The translations under genes and the position numbers were made by a program. A stretch of DNA of 6,199 nucleotides from Leptolyngbya sp. SIO4C1 (lineage in GTDB: Bacteria > Cyanobacteriota > Cyanobacteriia > Phormidesmidales > Phormidesmidaceae). The notes under the pieces were generated by a model. The model was not told the DNA's origin. It worked only from the letters and a program-made list of their open reading frames with translations, and made no database searches. Shown one piece after another: positions 1 to 5,806 of the stretch (position 1 is its first letter; the number at the start of each line of letters is the position of its first letter). The DNA lies in the NCBI GenBank assembly GCA_010671975.1, contig JAAHIA010000298.1, forward strand, positions 1 to 6,199. The letters run 5' to 3'.

Positions 1-1
1 C

Positions 2-169
2 TATGCTGATCTGAATCCAAATACGGTTGATGGGGTAAAAGTTGATTTTGAAGAAGGCTGGGTTCATCTTAGAAAATCAAATACCGAACCTATCATCAGA
101 ATTTATACCGAAGGCGGTTCGTTAGAAGCAGCAAAAGCTTTTGCTGAAAAAGTTAAATCCATTATTTAA
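2..169 (+). CDS. Phosphoglucomutase/phosphomannomutase-family protein (GlmM/ManB-like), C-terminal fragment
   Basis: The gene runs in from the left edge; 55 codons and a TAA stop remain. The reading frame contains NTVDGVKVDF, then GWVHLRKSNTEPIIRIYTE, then a helix ending in KVKSII. The R-x-SNTEP-x-x-R-I-Y block is the phosphate-binding loop of the C-terminal domain (domain 4) of the alpha-D-phosphohexomutase superfamily, which interconverts hexose (or hexosamine) 1- and 6-phosphates. The fragment is too short to say whether the substrate is glucosamine, mannose or glucose. The DNA is AT-rich (23 G/C in the 60 bases at 61-120), and the protein wording resembles Bacteroidota enzymes. It does not match the cyanobacterial character of the rest of the window. 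A lipoprotein gene follows after 3 bases. Confidence 0.85.
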   Translation, partial: YADLNPNTVDGVKVDFEEGWVHLRKSNTEPIIRIYTEGGSLEAAKAFAEKVKSII

Positions 170-172
170 GCT

Positions 173-274
173 ATGAAACAATTACGTTTTTATTTTTTTA
201 GTCTCATATTGATATCAGTTAGCGCCTGTGCTCAAAAACAGCAATCAGAAACTAAACAATCGCTTGAGTATTGA
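173..274 (+). CDS. Lipoprotein N-terminus, cut off at the sequence junction
   Basis: An ATG three bases after the mutase stop opens a 33-codon frame starting MKQLRFYFFSLILISVSACAQ. It has a basic N-end (K2, R5), a hydrophobic stretch at residues 6-17 and a lipobox VSAC with the lipidated Cys at residue 19, followed by a polar Gln/Lys-rich region. This is a classic SPase II signal peptide, predicting a lipid-anchored exported protein. Only about 26-29 codons belong to the original gene. Near 250-262 the sequence switches to the unrelated ATPase, and the TGA at 272-274 lies in the foreign part. No mature domain remains, so the function cannot be told. Confidence 0.6.
   Translation: MKQLRFYFFSLILISVSACAQKQQSETKQSLEY
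250..262. other. Probable chimeric junction (Bacteroidota-like to cyanobacterial DNA)
   Basis: Two convergent genes are both broken within this dozen bases. The lipoprotein on the + strand ends about residue 28. The ATPase on the - strand reads FNTQAIV and then stops, exactly where the family normally has TTHS. Left of this point the DNA is AT-rich with Bacteroidota-like proteins; to the right, cyanobacterial features begin within about a kilobase. The exact base cannot be fixed because either side could claim the bases at 255-260. Confidence 0.6.
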
Positions 275-1154
275 AGCGACGCGAAGCACTATCAATAATG
301 CGCCAAATATTTTGTAAGACAGAATGGTGAAATCCATTTTCTATTTCATCGACTAAAAGGATTCCATCTCTACATTTAGCCGACAGAGTAAGCAGTATAG
401 AAACTAGCTTATTGAGTCCCTCACCCATTGCAGCAATTGGAATCATTTTGTCTAATCCAATGTTTCCGTAGAGAATAGGCATACCTCCAATCACAATAGT
501 AGTAATTTGACTTAACCTAGGCTCAATTATCTGTAAATCTTTTATGAGGCTACTTTTCTCGCCTGAAAGCTCTATCTCGCCTAACATTTCAGCTTTCTGC
601 CTGCGGTTAAGACGAAATTGAGAGGATACGAAGGAGAGGTTTGCTGACGGGCTAGTTGTTTTCTTGAGTGTTTGAGTCAGTTTATTCGCCTGAATGCGCA
701 AAGTGTTGACGCTAGCGTCTTGCTCAGGTGGCTTATAGGATAAATTTAAGGCTATATATTGTTGGGATTTACTAAAGGCTAATGCATTCTCCTGATCGCT
801 AGGAAGATCTATAGTGGTGGACTCTACTGTAGAAGGTCGAATTGTTAAGCAATGCTGACGACTATCAATCATTGCTTTAACAGTAATATCCTGCTCCTGT
901 GATGAAGTATTGAACAAGGAGTTAAATATTAGCTCGCTTTGTAATGTATCAGCTGTTTCAGAAGCTAAACCCCGTAGATTTGTTATGTAAGCAATTCCAT
1001 TGGGATGACTGCCTGAAAACAACAGCCCTATTGCCTCTAAAAAAGCGGTTTTACCCACATTATTTTTGCCCGCAATCAAGTTGACGCGGCTGAGCCCGTC
1101 GACGTTTAGCTGATCGAAGCAGCGAAAGTTCTCAATCTGGATAGATGTGAGCAT
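252..1154 (-). CDS. OLD/RecF-like AAA ATPase (AAA_15/AAA_21 type), C-terminally truncated
   Basis: The protein is an ABC-type ATPase of the RecF/SMC/OLD group. It opens MLTSIQIENFRCF, the usual start of this family. Numbered from the upstream TTG at 1178 (308 residues), Walker A is GKNNVGKT at 37-44, an ABC-signature-like segment GEGLNKL lies at about 252-258, and Walker B is ILLVDEIENG at 273-282. The H-loop (TTHS) and the C-terminal part expected next are missing because the frame runs into foreign sequence and stops. I prefer the ATG at 1152-1154 (residue 9 of the longer frame) because it fits the family; there is no clear Shine-Dalgarno site at either start. The gene follows proA on the same strand and could be co-transcribed, but its base composition is lower in GC (22 G/C in the 60 bases at 841-900 against 37 in 1681-1740 within proA), suggesting later acquisition. 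Such ATPases occur in phage defence and DNA repair. The role here is unknown, and any partner gene would lie in the lost sequence. Confidence 0.8.
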   Translation of the reverse strand: MLTSIQIENFRCFDQLNVDGLSRVNLIAGKNNVGKTAFLEAIGLLFSGSHPNGIAYITNLRGLASETADTLQSELIFNSLFNTSSQEQDITVKAMIDSRQHCLTIRPSTVESTTIDLPSDQENALAFSKSQQYIALNLSYKPPEQDASVNTLRIQANKLTQTLKKTTSPSANLSFVSSQFRLNRRQKAEMLGEIELSGEKSSLIKDLQIIEPRLSQITTIVIGGMPILYGNIGLDKMIPIAAMGEGLNKLVSILLTLSAKCRDGILLVDEIENGFHHSVLQNIWRIIDSASRRFNTQAIV

Positions 1155-1198
1155 AAAGTTGCTGAGCGAAACACTCAACCTTTACAGTAGCGGGGTTT

Positions 1199-2503
1199 TT
1201 AGCCTAGATCACGATGTGTGAAAGCTTTGGCATTCTCACCCGAATAGGTTGCGACCACATGTCCGTTGCCAACCAGCTGATATTTATAGGTCACTAAGCC
1301 CTCTAGCCCCACCGGACCGCGCGGCGGCATCTTTTGCGTGCTGATGCCGACCTCTGCACCAAAGCCGTAGCGAAAGCCGTCAGCAAAGCGGGTCGAGCAG
1401 TTATGATAGACGCCAGCCGCATCCACCTGAGCCATAAATTGTTCAGCAGCGGCGAGATCTTCAGTGGCGATCGCGTCGGTATGCCGCGATCCGTAGGTGT
1501 TGATGTGCGCAACCGCAGCTGCTAGCGAATCCACTACGCGAATCGCTAGGATTAGGTCGCTATATTCGGTTGACCAGTCCTCTTCGGTGGCTGCCTGAAT
1601 GTCAGGAAGCACCTGTCGAGCCTGCCGATCGCCGCGCAGCTCTACATCTGGCAGCGCCGGCGCCAGCGCCGGCAAAAACTCAGCCGCGATCGCTCGATGC
1701 ACCAGCAGTGTCTCAATTGCATTGCAGGCCGACGGGTAGCCTACTTTGGCATCGCGAGCAATCTGCGTAGTCTTCTCAATCTCGGCGGCCTGATCCACAT
1801 ACAGGTGACAAATGCCGTCCGCGTGACCCAGCACAGGAATGCGGGTATTCTCCTGCACAAATCGCACAAACGCATTCGATCCGCGCGGAATGATCAAATC
1901 AACGTAGCCCTCTAGCCCAAGCAGTGCCCGCGTCTCTTCTCGCGTTGTCAGCAGCTGCACCGCGTTCGGGTCTACCCCAGCGTTTTCTAACCCTTGGCGG
2001 ATGGCCTTCACCAGCGCCTGACAGGAGCGCACGGCCTCTTTGCCGCCTTTGAGAATCACACCGTTGCCCGATTTCACTGCCAGCGATGAAATCTGCATCA
2101 CCGCGTCCGGACGCGACTCAAAAATGACACCCAGTACGCCCAGCGGGCAGGCAACCCGCTTGAGCACTAGACCCTCATCCAGCTCTCGGTGAATCTGCAC
2201 GTCACCAACCGGATCGGGCAGCTTGGCCACATCGCGCACGCCGGCAATCGCCCCCCTAAGCTTCACAGCATCCAGCTTCAAGCGACCATAGAGCGGCTTC
2301 GCCAGGTTCTCTGCTAGCGCCGTTTCTAAATCGGCCTCATTCGCTGCCGTAATGTCTGCTGCCGCTGCCTCTAGCGCCAGAGCAACTGCCTCAATCGCCC
2401 TGTTCTTCGCCTCGCTCGATAGCCCTGCCAACGACTGAGCCGCTTCGCGCGTTTGCGCTGCGATCGCAGTAAGCTGATTGTCAGACGCCATTACAGAAGT
2501 CAT
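1199..2503 (-). CDS. proA: Glutamate-5-semialdehyde dehydrogenase (gamma-glutamyl phosphate reductase)
   Basis: The second enzyme of proline synthesis: it reduces gamma-glutamyl phosphate with NADPH to glutamate-5-semialdehyde in the cytoplasm. The 434-residue length is normal for the family. The cofactor-binding region LGVLGVIFESRPDAV starts at about residue 121. The catalytic cysteine is Cys260 in YPSACNAIET. The ProA signature is fully matched from V324 to I345, with H333, I334, Y337, G338, S339, H341, T342 and D343 in place. The C-terminal GISTQKMPPRGPVGLEGL segment is also typical. The ATG at 2501-2503 is used; a second ATG four codons on (2489-2491) is an alternative, and neither has a good Shine-Dalgarno site. 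It lies 68 bases downstream of mazG on the same strand. The gene is GC-rich and carries three HIP1 octamers. Nothing appears broken. Confidence 0.97.
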   Translation of the reverse strand: MTSVMASDNQLTAIAAQTREAAQSLAGLSSEAKNRAIEAVALALEAAAADITAANEADLETALAENLAKPLYGRLKLDAVKLRGAIAGVRDVAKLPDPVGDVQIHRELDEGLVLKRVACPLGVLGVIFESRPDAVMQISSLAVKSGNGVILKGGKEAVRSCQALVKAIRQGLENAGVDPNAVQLLTTREETRALLGLEGYVDLIIPRGSNAFVRFVQENTRIPVLGHADGICHLYVDQAAEIEKTTQIARDAKVGYPSACNAIETLLVHRAIAAEFLPALAPALPDVELRGDRQARQVLPDIQAATEEDWSTEYSDLILAIRVVDSLAAAVAHINTYGSRHTDAIATEDLAAAEQFMAQVDAAGVYHNCSTRFADGFRYGFGAEVGISTQKMPPRGPVGLEGLVTYKYQLVGNGHVVATYSGENAKAFTHRDLG

Positions 2504-3218
2504 AGGTCAAACGCAGTAGCAACGGTAGCTCTGTAAGTTTAGCAAGAAAGCTTCCCCACCTTCCCCACCCTCTAATCAGCATCGCCCGCTCGAATTCGCC
2601 GCTTCGCCGCCTGCCACAGCGCCTCTAGCTCCGCCAAACTGTGCGCCGCTAGCGGTTTCTCCGCCGCTGCTTCTAGCAGCCCAAACCGCTGAATAAACCG
2701 CCGATTCGTCCCTTGCAGCGCCGCCACCGGGTCCAGCCCGCGCCAGCGGGCAATCTGGATGAGGCTAAACAGCAGATCGCCAAACTCGGCCTCTTGGTTT
2801 GCGACCGGCTCATCCGCCAGCGCCGCGCGAAATTCATCTAGCTCCTCATGTACCTTGCTCCAGACGCCGTCAAGGTCATTCCACTCAAATCCGGCTTTGG
2901 CAGCCTTTTCCGAAATTTTCATCGCTGCGGTCATCGGCGGCAGCGTCCGGGCATAGCGTGTCAGCTTTGGCGTTAGCCGATCACTGTCTACTTCGCCTTT
3001 TTCTTCCGCTTTAATTCGCTCCCAGTGCGATCTCACCTCTTCTGGCGTCTCTGCCTGCGACTCACCAAACACATGCGGATGCCGCCGAATCAGCTTTTCA
3101 GCAATACCCTGCGCTACGACGCCCAGGTCAAACTCGTCCACTTCGCTGAAAATCTGCGCCTGCAGCACCACCTGCAGCAATAGATCGCCCAGCTCCTCTG
3201 CAATCTCGGTGCGATCGC
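1467..3218. repeat. HIP1 octamers GCGATCGC (four copies)
   Basis: Exact copies of the palindrome GCGATCGC lie at 1467-1474, 1686-1693, 2460-2467 (all in proA) and 3211-3218 (in mazG). HIP1 over-representation is a known mark of many cyanobacterial genomes. I see no exact copy in the left ~1.4 kb or in the integrase side (4166-6199), which fits those parts having another origin, although the sample is small. Confidence 0.9.
2552..2569. repeat. Tandem 9-base repeat TTCCCCACC x2 in the mazG-proA gap
   Basis: Two perfect back-to-back copies of TTCCCCACC lie directly before the mazG stop codon (on the - strand, just downstream of mazG). There is no dyad symmetry, so it is not a hairpin terminator. 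It may be a small replication-slippage duplication with no function. Confidence 0.6.
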
Positions 3219-3393
3219 CCCGCTGAATCGCATCGACGACTTCATACGCCTCTTCCAAAACGTAGGGCGTTAAGCTCTCTGGCGTTTGAGCTAAATCCCA
3301 CGGGCAGCCCCCATCCGGGTTGCGCAGTCGCGCTACAACATCTATCAAGTGCTGTAAGGCAGCTAAAGTTTGGGATTCAAGCATAGAGGCCAT
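2572..3393 (-). CDS. mazG: Nucleoside triphosphate pyrophosphohydrolase MazG
   Basis: MazG hydrolyses (d)NTPs to the monophosphate and pyrophosphate and is thought to clean up non-canonical nucleotides. The 273-residue protein has the tandem two-domain layout of the long MazG family. Domain 1 has LRNPDGGCPWD (residues 23-33), the metal-binding EEAYE at 47-51 paired with EELGD at 66-70, and KLIRRHPHVFG at 100-110. Domain 2 has EELDE at 183-187 paired with EAEFGD at 201-206, then the NRRFIQRF segment at 230-237 near the usual C-terminal end. All acidic metal ligands are present in both halves. The start at 3391-3393 gives MASMLESQ; the ATG three codons later is equally possible. It sits between the membrane metal-binding protein gene (51-base gap) and proA (68-base gap), all on one strand, so a shared transcript is plausible. 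Confidence 0.96.
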   Translation of the reverse strand: MASMLESQTLAALQHLIDVVARLRNPDGGCPWDLAQTPESLTPYVLEEAYEVVDAIQRGDRTEIAEELGDLLLQVVLQAQIFSEVDEFDLGVVAQGIAEKLIRRHPHVFGESQAETPEEVRSHWERIKAEEKGEVDSDRLTPKLTRYARTLPPMTAAMKISEKAAKAGFEWNDLDGVWSKVHEELDEFRAALADEPVANQEAEFGDLLFSLIQIARWRGLDPVAALQGTNRRFIQRFGLLEAAAEKPLAAHSLAELEALWQAAKRRIRAGDAD

Positions 3394-3444
3394 AGCGAGG
3401 TCACCGTCTAATGTTCAATCCTTAGTTTTCCATGCCAGGCTGCT

Positions 3445-3969
3445 TTATTTCCGTCGCCGCTGTCGCTTTCGCCGTTGCTTTTTTAGCTGCGAGCCGATGT
3501 GGTCGCTGACATAGTGACTCAGAGCCCCTAGCTCTAGCCCAACTATCGGCGCCATCCACTCAGAGAAATACGTCATCGCAGAAACCTGAACCGTGCTGCG
3601 CAAATCAGCCCAGGTAAGCTGCACAGCTCCTAGCAGAGTTAGCAGCTCAATGGCGACTAAGCCAAAGAGCGCTATCCATAGCCCCAGGTATAGCACCCGC
3701 AGTACAGTCCCAATCACCGGCCCGTGAGAAAGCTGAGAGCGATGCTTTATCGTCTTTTGGTAGGGCAGCCAAATCCAGCGCAGCGGACCCCAGCGGCGAT
3801 ATTGCACAGAGTGAATATCTAAGTCCGGCCCCATCATAAAGCCCCCTACCAAGAAGCTAATGCAGACAATCACGGTCAGCGTAATGTCTAACGTTAGATA
3901 AAACGCCGCTGTGAGCACTAGAGGTAATCCCCAGAGCGTGATGCGATCGTGAGTTTTTCCTGAAGGCAT
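3445..3969 (-). CDS. DUF2227-type putative membrane metal-binding protein
   Basis: A 174-residue protein that I recognise as the cyanobacterial putative metal-binding family (DUF2227-like); no biochemical function is established that I know of. Candidate metal ligands are His7-Asp8 near the N-end, Asp49, Asp51 and His53 in GPDLDIHS, His76 in KHRSQLSHGP with His82, and His152, Asp156 and His157 in SHYVSDH. This H/D pattern recalls membrane-bound metal-dependent hydrolases of the YdjM kind. Hydrophobic stretches at about 10-46 (probably two membrane segments) and 85-114 predict an inner-membrane protein. The C-terminus is strongly basic (KKQRRKRQRRRK) and presumably cytoplasmic. It is the first gene of the leftward cluster and is divergent from tRNA-Val. 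Confidence 0.8.
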   Translation of the reverse strand: MPSGKTHDRITLWGLPLVLTAAFYLTLDITLTVIVCISFLVGGFMMGPDLDIHSVQYRRWGPLRWIWLPYQKTIKHRSQLSHGPVIGTVLRVLYLGLWIALFGLVAIELLTLLGAVQLTWADLRSTVQVSAMTYFSEWMAPIVGLELGALSHYVSDHIGSQLKKQRRKRQRRRK

Positions 3970-3979
3970 AGCGTTTAGG

Positions 3980-3985
3980 ATAATA
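3980..3985 (-). promoter_or_regulatory. Possible -10 element for the leftward cluster
   Basis: On the - strand TATTAT lies just upstream of the start codon at 3969, and a second candidate TATAAG lies at 3997-4002. Neither has a convincing -35 at normal distance. The first would give an almost leaderless transcript. The 3970-4092 gap must hold promoters for both the leftward cluster and tRNA-Val, but this assignment is weak. Confidence 0.2.
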
Positions 3986-4055
3986 CAAACGCATTGCTTA
4001 TAGAAAAATTGTCAGCTTTTTTACTGAAGCTCGCTGTATTCGTCCCTCAGTCTGC

Positions 4056-4061
4056 TATCAT
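4056..4061 (+). promoter_or_regulatory. Possible -10 element of the tRNA-Val promoter
   Basis: TATCAT lies about 30 bases before the mature tRNA 5' end, a plausible place for a -10 box with a short leader to be trimmed by RNase P. The -35 position (around 4033-4038, GCTGTA) matches consensus poorly, so confidence is low. Confidence 0.25.
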
Positions 4062-4092
4062 TTCTTTCTGTGCCCGCATGTGTCTATCACGG

Positions 4093-4165
<73 letters not shown>

Positions 4166-4189
4166 TCAAACAATTTCAAGCCCTAAGCC

Positions 4190-4223
4190 AGTTCTGGCGG
4201 TTTCTTTAGGCTCCCGCCAAACT
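4190..4223 (+). terminator. Weak hairpin after tRNA-Val, possible terminator
   Basis: TGGCGG (4195-4200) can pair with CCGCCA (4214-4219), extended by AGTT (4190-4193) with AACT (4220-4223) after a one-base bulge, around a 13-base loop. It begins 25 bases after the tRNA. No U-run follows directly, so it could instead be a structural or binding feature of the attachment region. Confidence 0.3.
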
Positions 4224-4257
4224 GACTGAACTGGACTGAACTAGAATAAACTGGACT
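4219..4257. repeat. Four tandem ~10-base direct repeats (candidate integrase arm sites)
   Basis: Four head-to-tail units: AAACTGACT (4219-4227), GAACTGGACT (4228-4237), GAACTAGAAT (4238-4247) and AAACTGGACT (4248-4257), consensus RAACTGGACT. The period is about one helical turn, which would place bound protein on one face of the DNA. They sit between the tRNA 3' end and the recombinase start. By analogy with lambda-type integrases they may be arm-type sites, and may also overlap the integrase promoter. The repeats are seen directly; the binding role is inference. Confidence 0.5.
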
Positions 4258-4261
4258 ATTT

Positions 4262-4280
4262 TTAGATCAAAATTAGATCA
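4262..4280. repeat. Direct repeat TTAGATCA x2, 11 bases apart
   Basis: TTAGATCA occurs at 4262-4269 and 4273-4280, start to start 11 bases. It follows directly on the RAACTGGACT array and ends 15 bases before the recombinase ATG, a sensible place for a regulator or accessory-factor site. Function unknown. Confidence 0.4.
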
Positions 4281-4295
4281 GTATCTGGGTTCAGG

Positions 4296-5039
4296 ATGGG
4301 GCGAAAAGCGCTAACGGTTGACGCCATCAATGCAAGGCTGGAAGCTGCCCAAATCGGTCTGCGAGTTTATCAACGGGGCGAAAAGCTATCGATTCGAGGC
4401 ACCCTGCCACCGCGCCCTGGCAGCAAGTACACCAAGCCCCATCAGCAGCTCATTAGTCTGGGCGTTTACGCTAACCCCGCCGGGCTTGACTACGCGGAAT
4501 CAGAGGCCTTTAGGTTGGGTGCATTGCTGGCCCAAAAGCGCTTTAGCTGGCTGGAGCTCGACCAGGAGTCTCAGGGCAAAGGCGATACCTGTCAGAGTTG
4601 GATAGACCGCTTTAAGCGGCACTGGCTGAAACAGCAGGAAGGGACCGAAGAAGCGATTGACCTGAAATGGCGCGAGCAGTTTTGGTATCCTGCCTTCAAA
4701 TGGTTACCCCCTAACTCAAGACTGACCCCTCAGCTGCTGGATAGCGTTGTCGAGCGGTGGAAACCCAACAGTCGTAGCCGTCAACTCGCCTGCCAAAAAT
4801 TTCAGCGTCTGGCAGACTTTGCCAACATCAAGTCTGACATTCGGTCTCAGCAAGGCGATTACAGCCTCAGCAATGTTGAGCGGTTTATTCCTGAAGATGC
4901 GGATATCATTGCTGCAATCGACGGGATGCAGAATAAGTCGTGGCAGTGGGTGGCCGGAATGATGGCCACCTACAACCTCAGAGACCATGAAGCGTTTCTA
5001 TGTGAGGTAGAGTGGCGGGAATATGATGGCGAACGATAG
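4296..5039 (+). CDS. Tyrosine recombinase/phage-type integrase, N-terminal and first core part (ends at in-frame TAG)
   Basis: 247 residues starting MGRKALTVDAINARL. It resembles cyanobacterial site-specific integrases: an N-terminal arm-binding-like segment with SIRGTLPPRPGS (residues 32-43), a SAM-like core-binding domain around 100-175 (WIDRFKRHWL, KWREQFWYPAFKWLP), and the start of the catalytic domain from about 195. The first catalytic arginine is most likely Arg229 in ATYNLRDHEAF. The frame ends at a single TAG (5037-5039) and continues without a shift into the remaining catalytic residues, so this is one gene interrupted by a nonsense codon. The polypeptide made up to the TAG lacks the nucleophilic tyrosine and could not recombine DNA alone. 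The ATG at 4296 has AGG directly against it, too close for a good ribosome site; no better in-frame start is visible. The tRNA-Val lies 130 bases upstream on the same strand. Confidence 0.85.
   Translation: MGRKALTVDAINARLEAAQIGLRVYQRGEKLSIRGTLPPRPGSKYTKPHQQLISLGVYANPAGLDYAESEAFRLGALLAQKRFSWLELDQESQGKGDTCQSWIDRFKRHWLKQQEGTEEAIDLKWREQFWYPAFKWLPPNSRLTPQLLDSVVERWKPNSRSRQLACQKFQRLADFANIKSDIRSQQGDYSLSNVERFIPEDADIIAAIDGMQNKSWQWVAGMMATYNLRDHEAFLCEVEWREYDGER
5037..5039 (+). other. In-frame amber stop inside the integrase
   Basis: TAG in the context GAA CGA TAG TTG GTT GCC. The frame is open on both sides and both halves look like one integrase, so codon 248 of a 370-codon protein has become a stop. 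A single base change from CAG, TGG, TTG, AAG, GAG, TCG, TAT or TAC would explain it, as would a sequencing error. The context does not match the known leaky UAG-CAR-YYA signal. Confidence 0.85.
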
Positions 5040-5408
5040 TTGGTTGCCCTGGTGCCCGACGCTACGAAAACCGGCAAACGGGAGACTTTTCCGCTACCGC
5101 CCGAGTGGGTTGAGCGCTGGCAGCTTTGGGAGATGCGTCGCCCCAAGGTGACCGCCAGAATTAATAAAGACTATGGTGATCGCACCTCAACTGCGTTCCA
5201 ACGAGCCAAGATGCCCTTTCCGGCCTACAGTTTGCGTCATGCCTGGAACATCCGAGCTGCGCTATGGCTAGAACTACCGACAGCAGTCGCCTCTCAGTTC
5301 ATGGGGCATAACCCCAATGTGAATCTGGGCACCTATCAAAAACATATTTCTAAAGCACGGGCGGCCCAGGCATACTTTGATGCACTCAGGCGCAAGCAGC
5401 GAGGTTGA
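5040..5408 (+). CDS. Tyrosine recombinase/integrase, C-terminal catalytic part (after the in-frame TAG)
   Basis: The same frame as the upstream part resumes directly after the TAG. It gives 122 codons, with TTG at 5040 the only start-like codon at its head. Residues here are counted from 5040 (add 248 for the joined protein). The beta-hairpin lysine is Lys10 in ATKTGKRETFPLP. Box II is AYSLRHAWNIR with catalytic Arg66; the usual histidine three residues before it is a tyrosine, which from memory is common in cyanobacterial integrases of this kind. The late histidine is His90 in QFMGHNP and the nucleophile is Tyr99 in GTYQKHIS. All expected catalytic residues of the second half are therefore present, with no further stop or frameshift, pointing to a very recent interruption, a sequence error or readthrough. 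No ribosome site supports independent translation. It ends 12 bases from the convergent small gene at 5421. Confidence 0.85.
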   Translation: MVALVPDATKTGKRETFPLPPEWVERWQLWEMRRPKVTARINKDYGDRTSTAFQRAKMPFPAYSLRHAWNIRAALWLELPTAVASQFMGHNPNVNLGTYQKHISKARAAQAYFDALRRKQRG

Positions 5409-5420
5409 GCAAATAACCGC

Positions 5421-5756
5421 TTAGGCAGTTTTCATACCTGCTCGCTTACCTGCTAGTGTCCGATCTCGTGCCTGGCATTTTTCGATGTCAACATACCAGT
5501 CCGGACGGCTTGAGCTGGGCGAGCGACGGTCAACGATTTCTTTACCCACCCGATAGTGGCCAGACCTGATTTTGTAGAGACAGGCATCGTAATTTTTATA
5601 GCCCAGCCGTTTCCAGGCCTCATTGAGTTTGATGAGCTTTGGGGTTGCGAGCTCACCATTCAGCCGCGTGTGCAGTGCCTGAACTTTGCTCTCGATAGTA
5701 TCGAGCCTAGCGTTGAGCTGACCGAACAACTCTTCCAGTAATTCTCTGGTATCCAT
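5421..5756 (-). CDS. Small helix-turn-helix-like protein with N-terminal coiled coil; candidate excisionase or element regulator
   Basis: A 111-residue protein that I do not recognise by name. Residues 1-33 (LLEELFGQLNARLDTIESKVQALHTRL) are heptad-like and probably a coiled coil for dimerisation. Residues 42-70 (IKLNEAWKRLGYKNYDACLYKIRSGHYRVG) look like the helix-turn-helix of small MerR/Xis-type winged helices, followed by a basic turn (KEIVDRRSPSSSR), a strand DWYVDIEKC and a Lys/Arg-rich tail. It converges on the integrase with a 12-base gap, at the tRNA end of what looks like an integrative element. A recombination directionality factor or a regulator of the integrase is a reasonable guess, not shown. 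ATG at 5754-5756; GGGG lies about 11 bases upstream as a poor ribosome site. Ordinary codon use and a plausible domain layout support a real gene. Confidence 0.65.
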   Translation of the reverse strand: MDTRELLEELFGQLNARLDTIESKVQALHTRLNGELATPKLIKLNEAWKRLGYKNYDACLYKIRSGHYRVGKEIVDRRSPSSSRPDWYVDIEKCQARDRTLAGKRAGMKTA

Positions 5757-5792
5757 ACCCTAATCCCCACGGGTCACCCAGCTGCCAGAGCG

Positions 5793-5806
5793 TGTTCCTG
5801 CGAACA
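5793..5806. promoter_or_regulatory. Hyphenated dyad TGTTC-CTGC-GAACA, possible operator
   Basis: Perfect 5-base inverted arms TGTTC (5793-5797) and GAACA (5802-5806) with a 4-base centre lie about 40 bases upstream of the small HTH-like gene, where a repressor operator would sit. A shorter odd palindrome GGGTCACCC is at 5771-5779. The arm order (GTTC...GAAC) is opposite to the Gram-positive LexA box. The regulator is unknown. Confidence 0.3.

Noticed and set aside
1179..1198. Rho-independent terminator between proA and the ATPase
   Set aside because: GGGGTTTTT is present on the + strand, but there is no stem, and it is in the wrong orientation for the - strand genes.
1303..1915. Several 63-72 codon frames on both strands inside proA
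   Set aside because: They are shadows of the GC-rich proA frame, without start signals or recognisable domains.
2759..3514. Frames of 64-71 codons on the + strand over mazG and the metal-binding protein gene
   Set aside because: Antisense shadows of two well-matched genes; composition is serine/alanine/arginine-rich noise.
4318..4988. Overlapping frames of 71-95 codons in the integrase region
   Set aside because: They lie over the integrase frame, which alone carries catalytic and domain motifs.
5453..5741. 68-codon (-) and 61-codon (+) frames over the small HTH-like gene
   Set aside because: The 111-codon frame has coherent coiled-coil and HTH-like pattern; the others do not.
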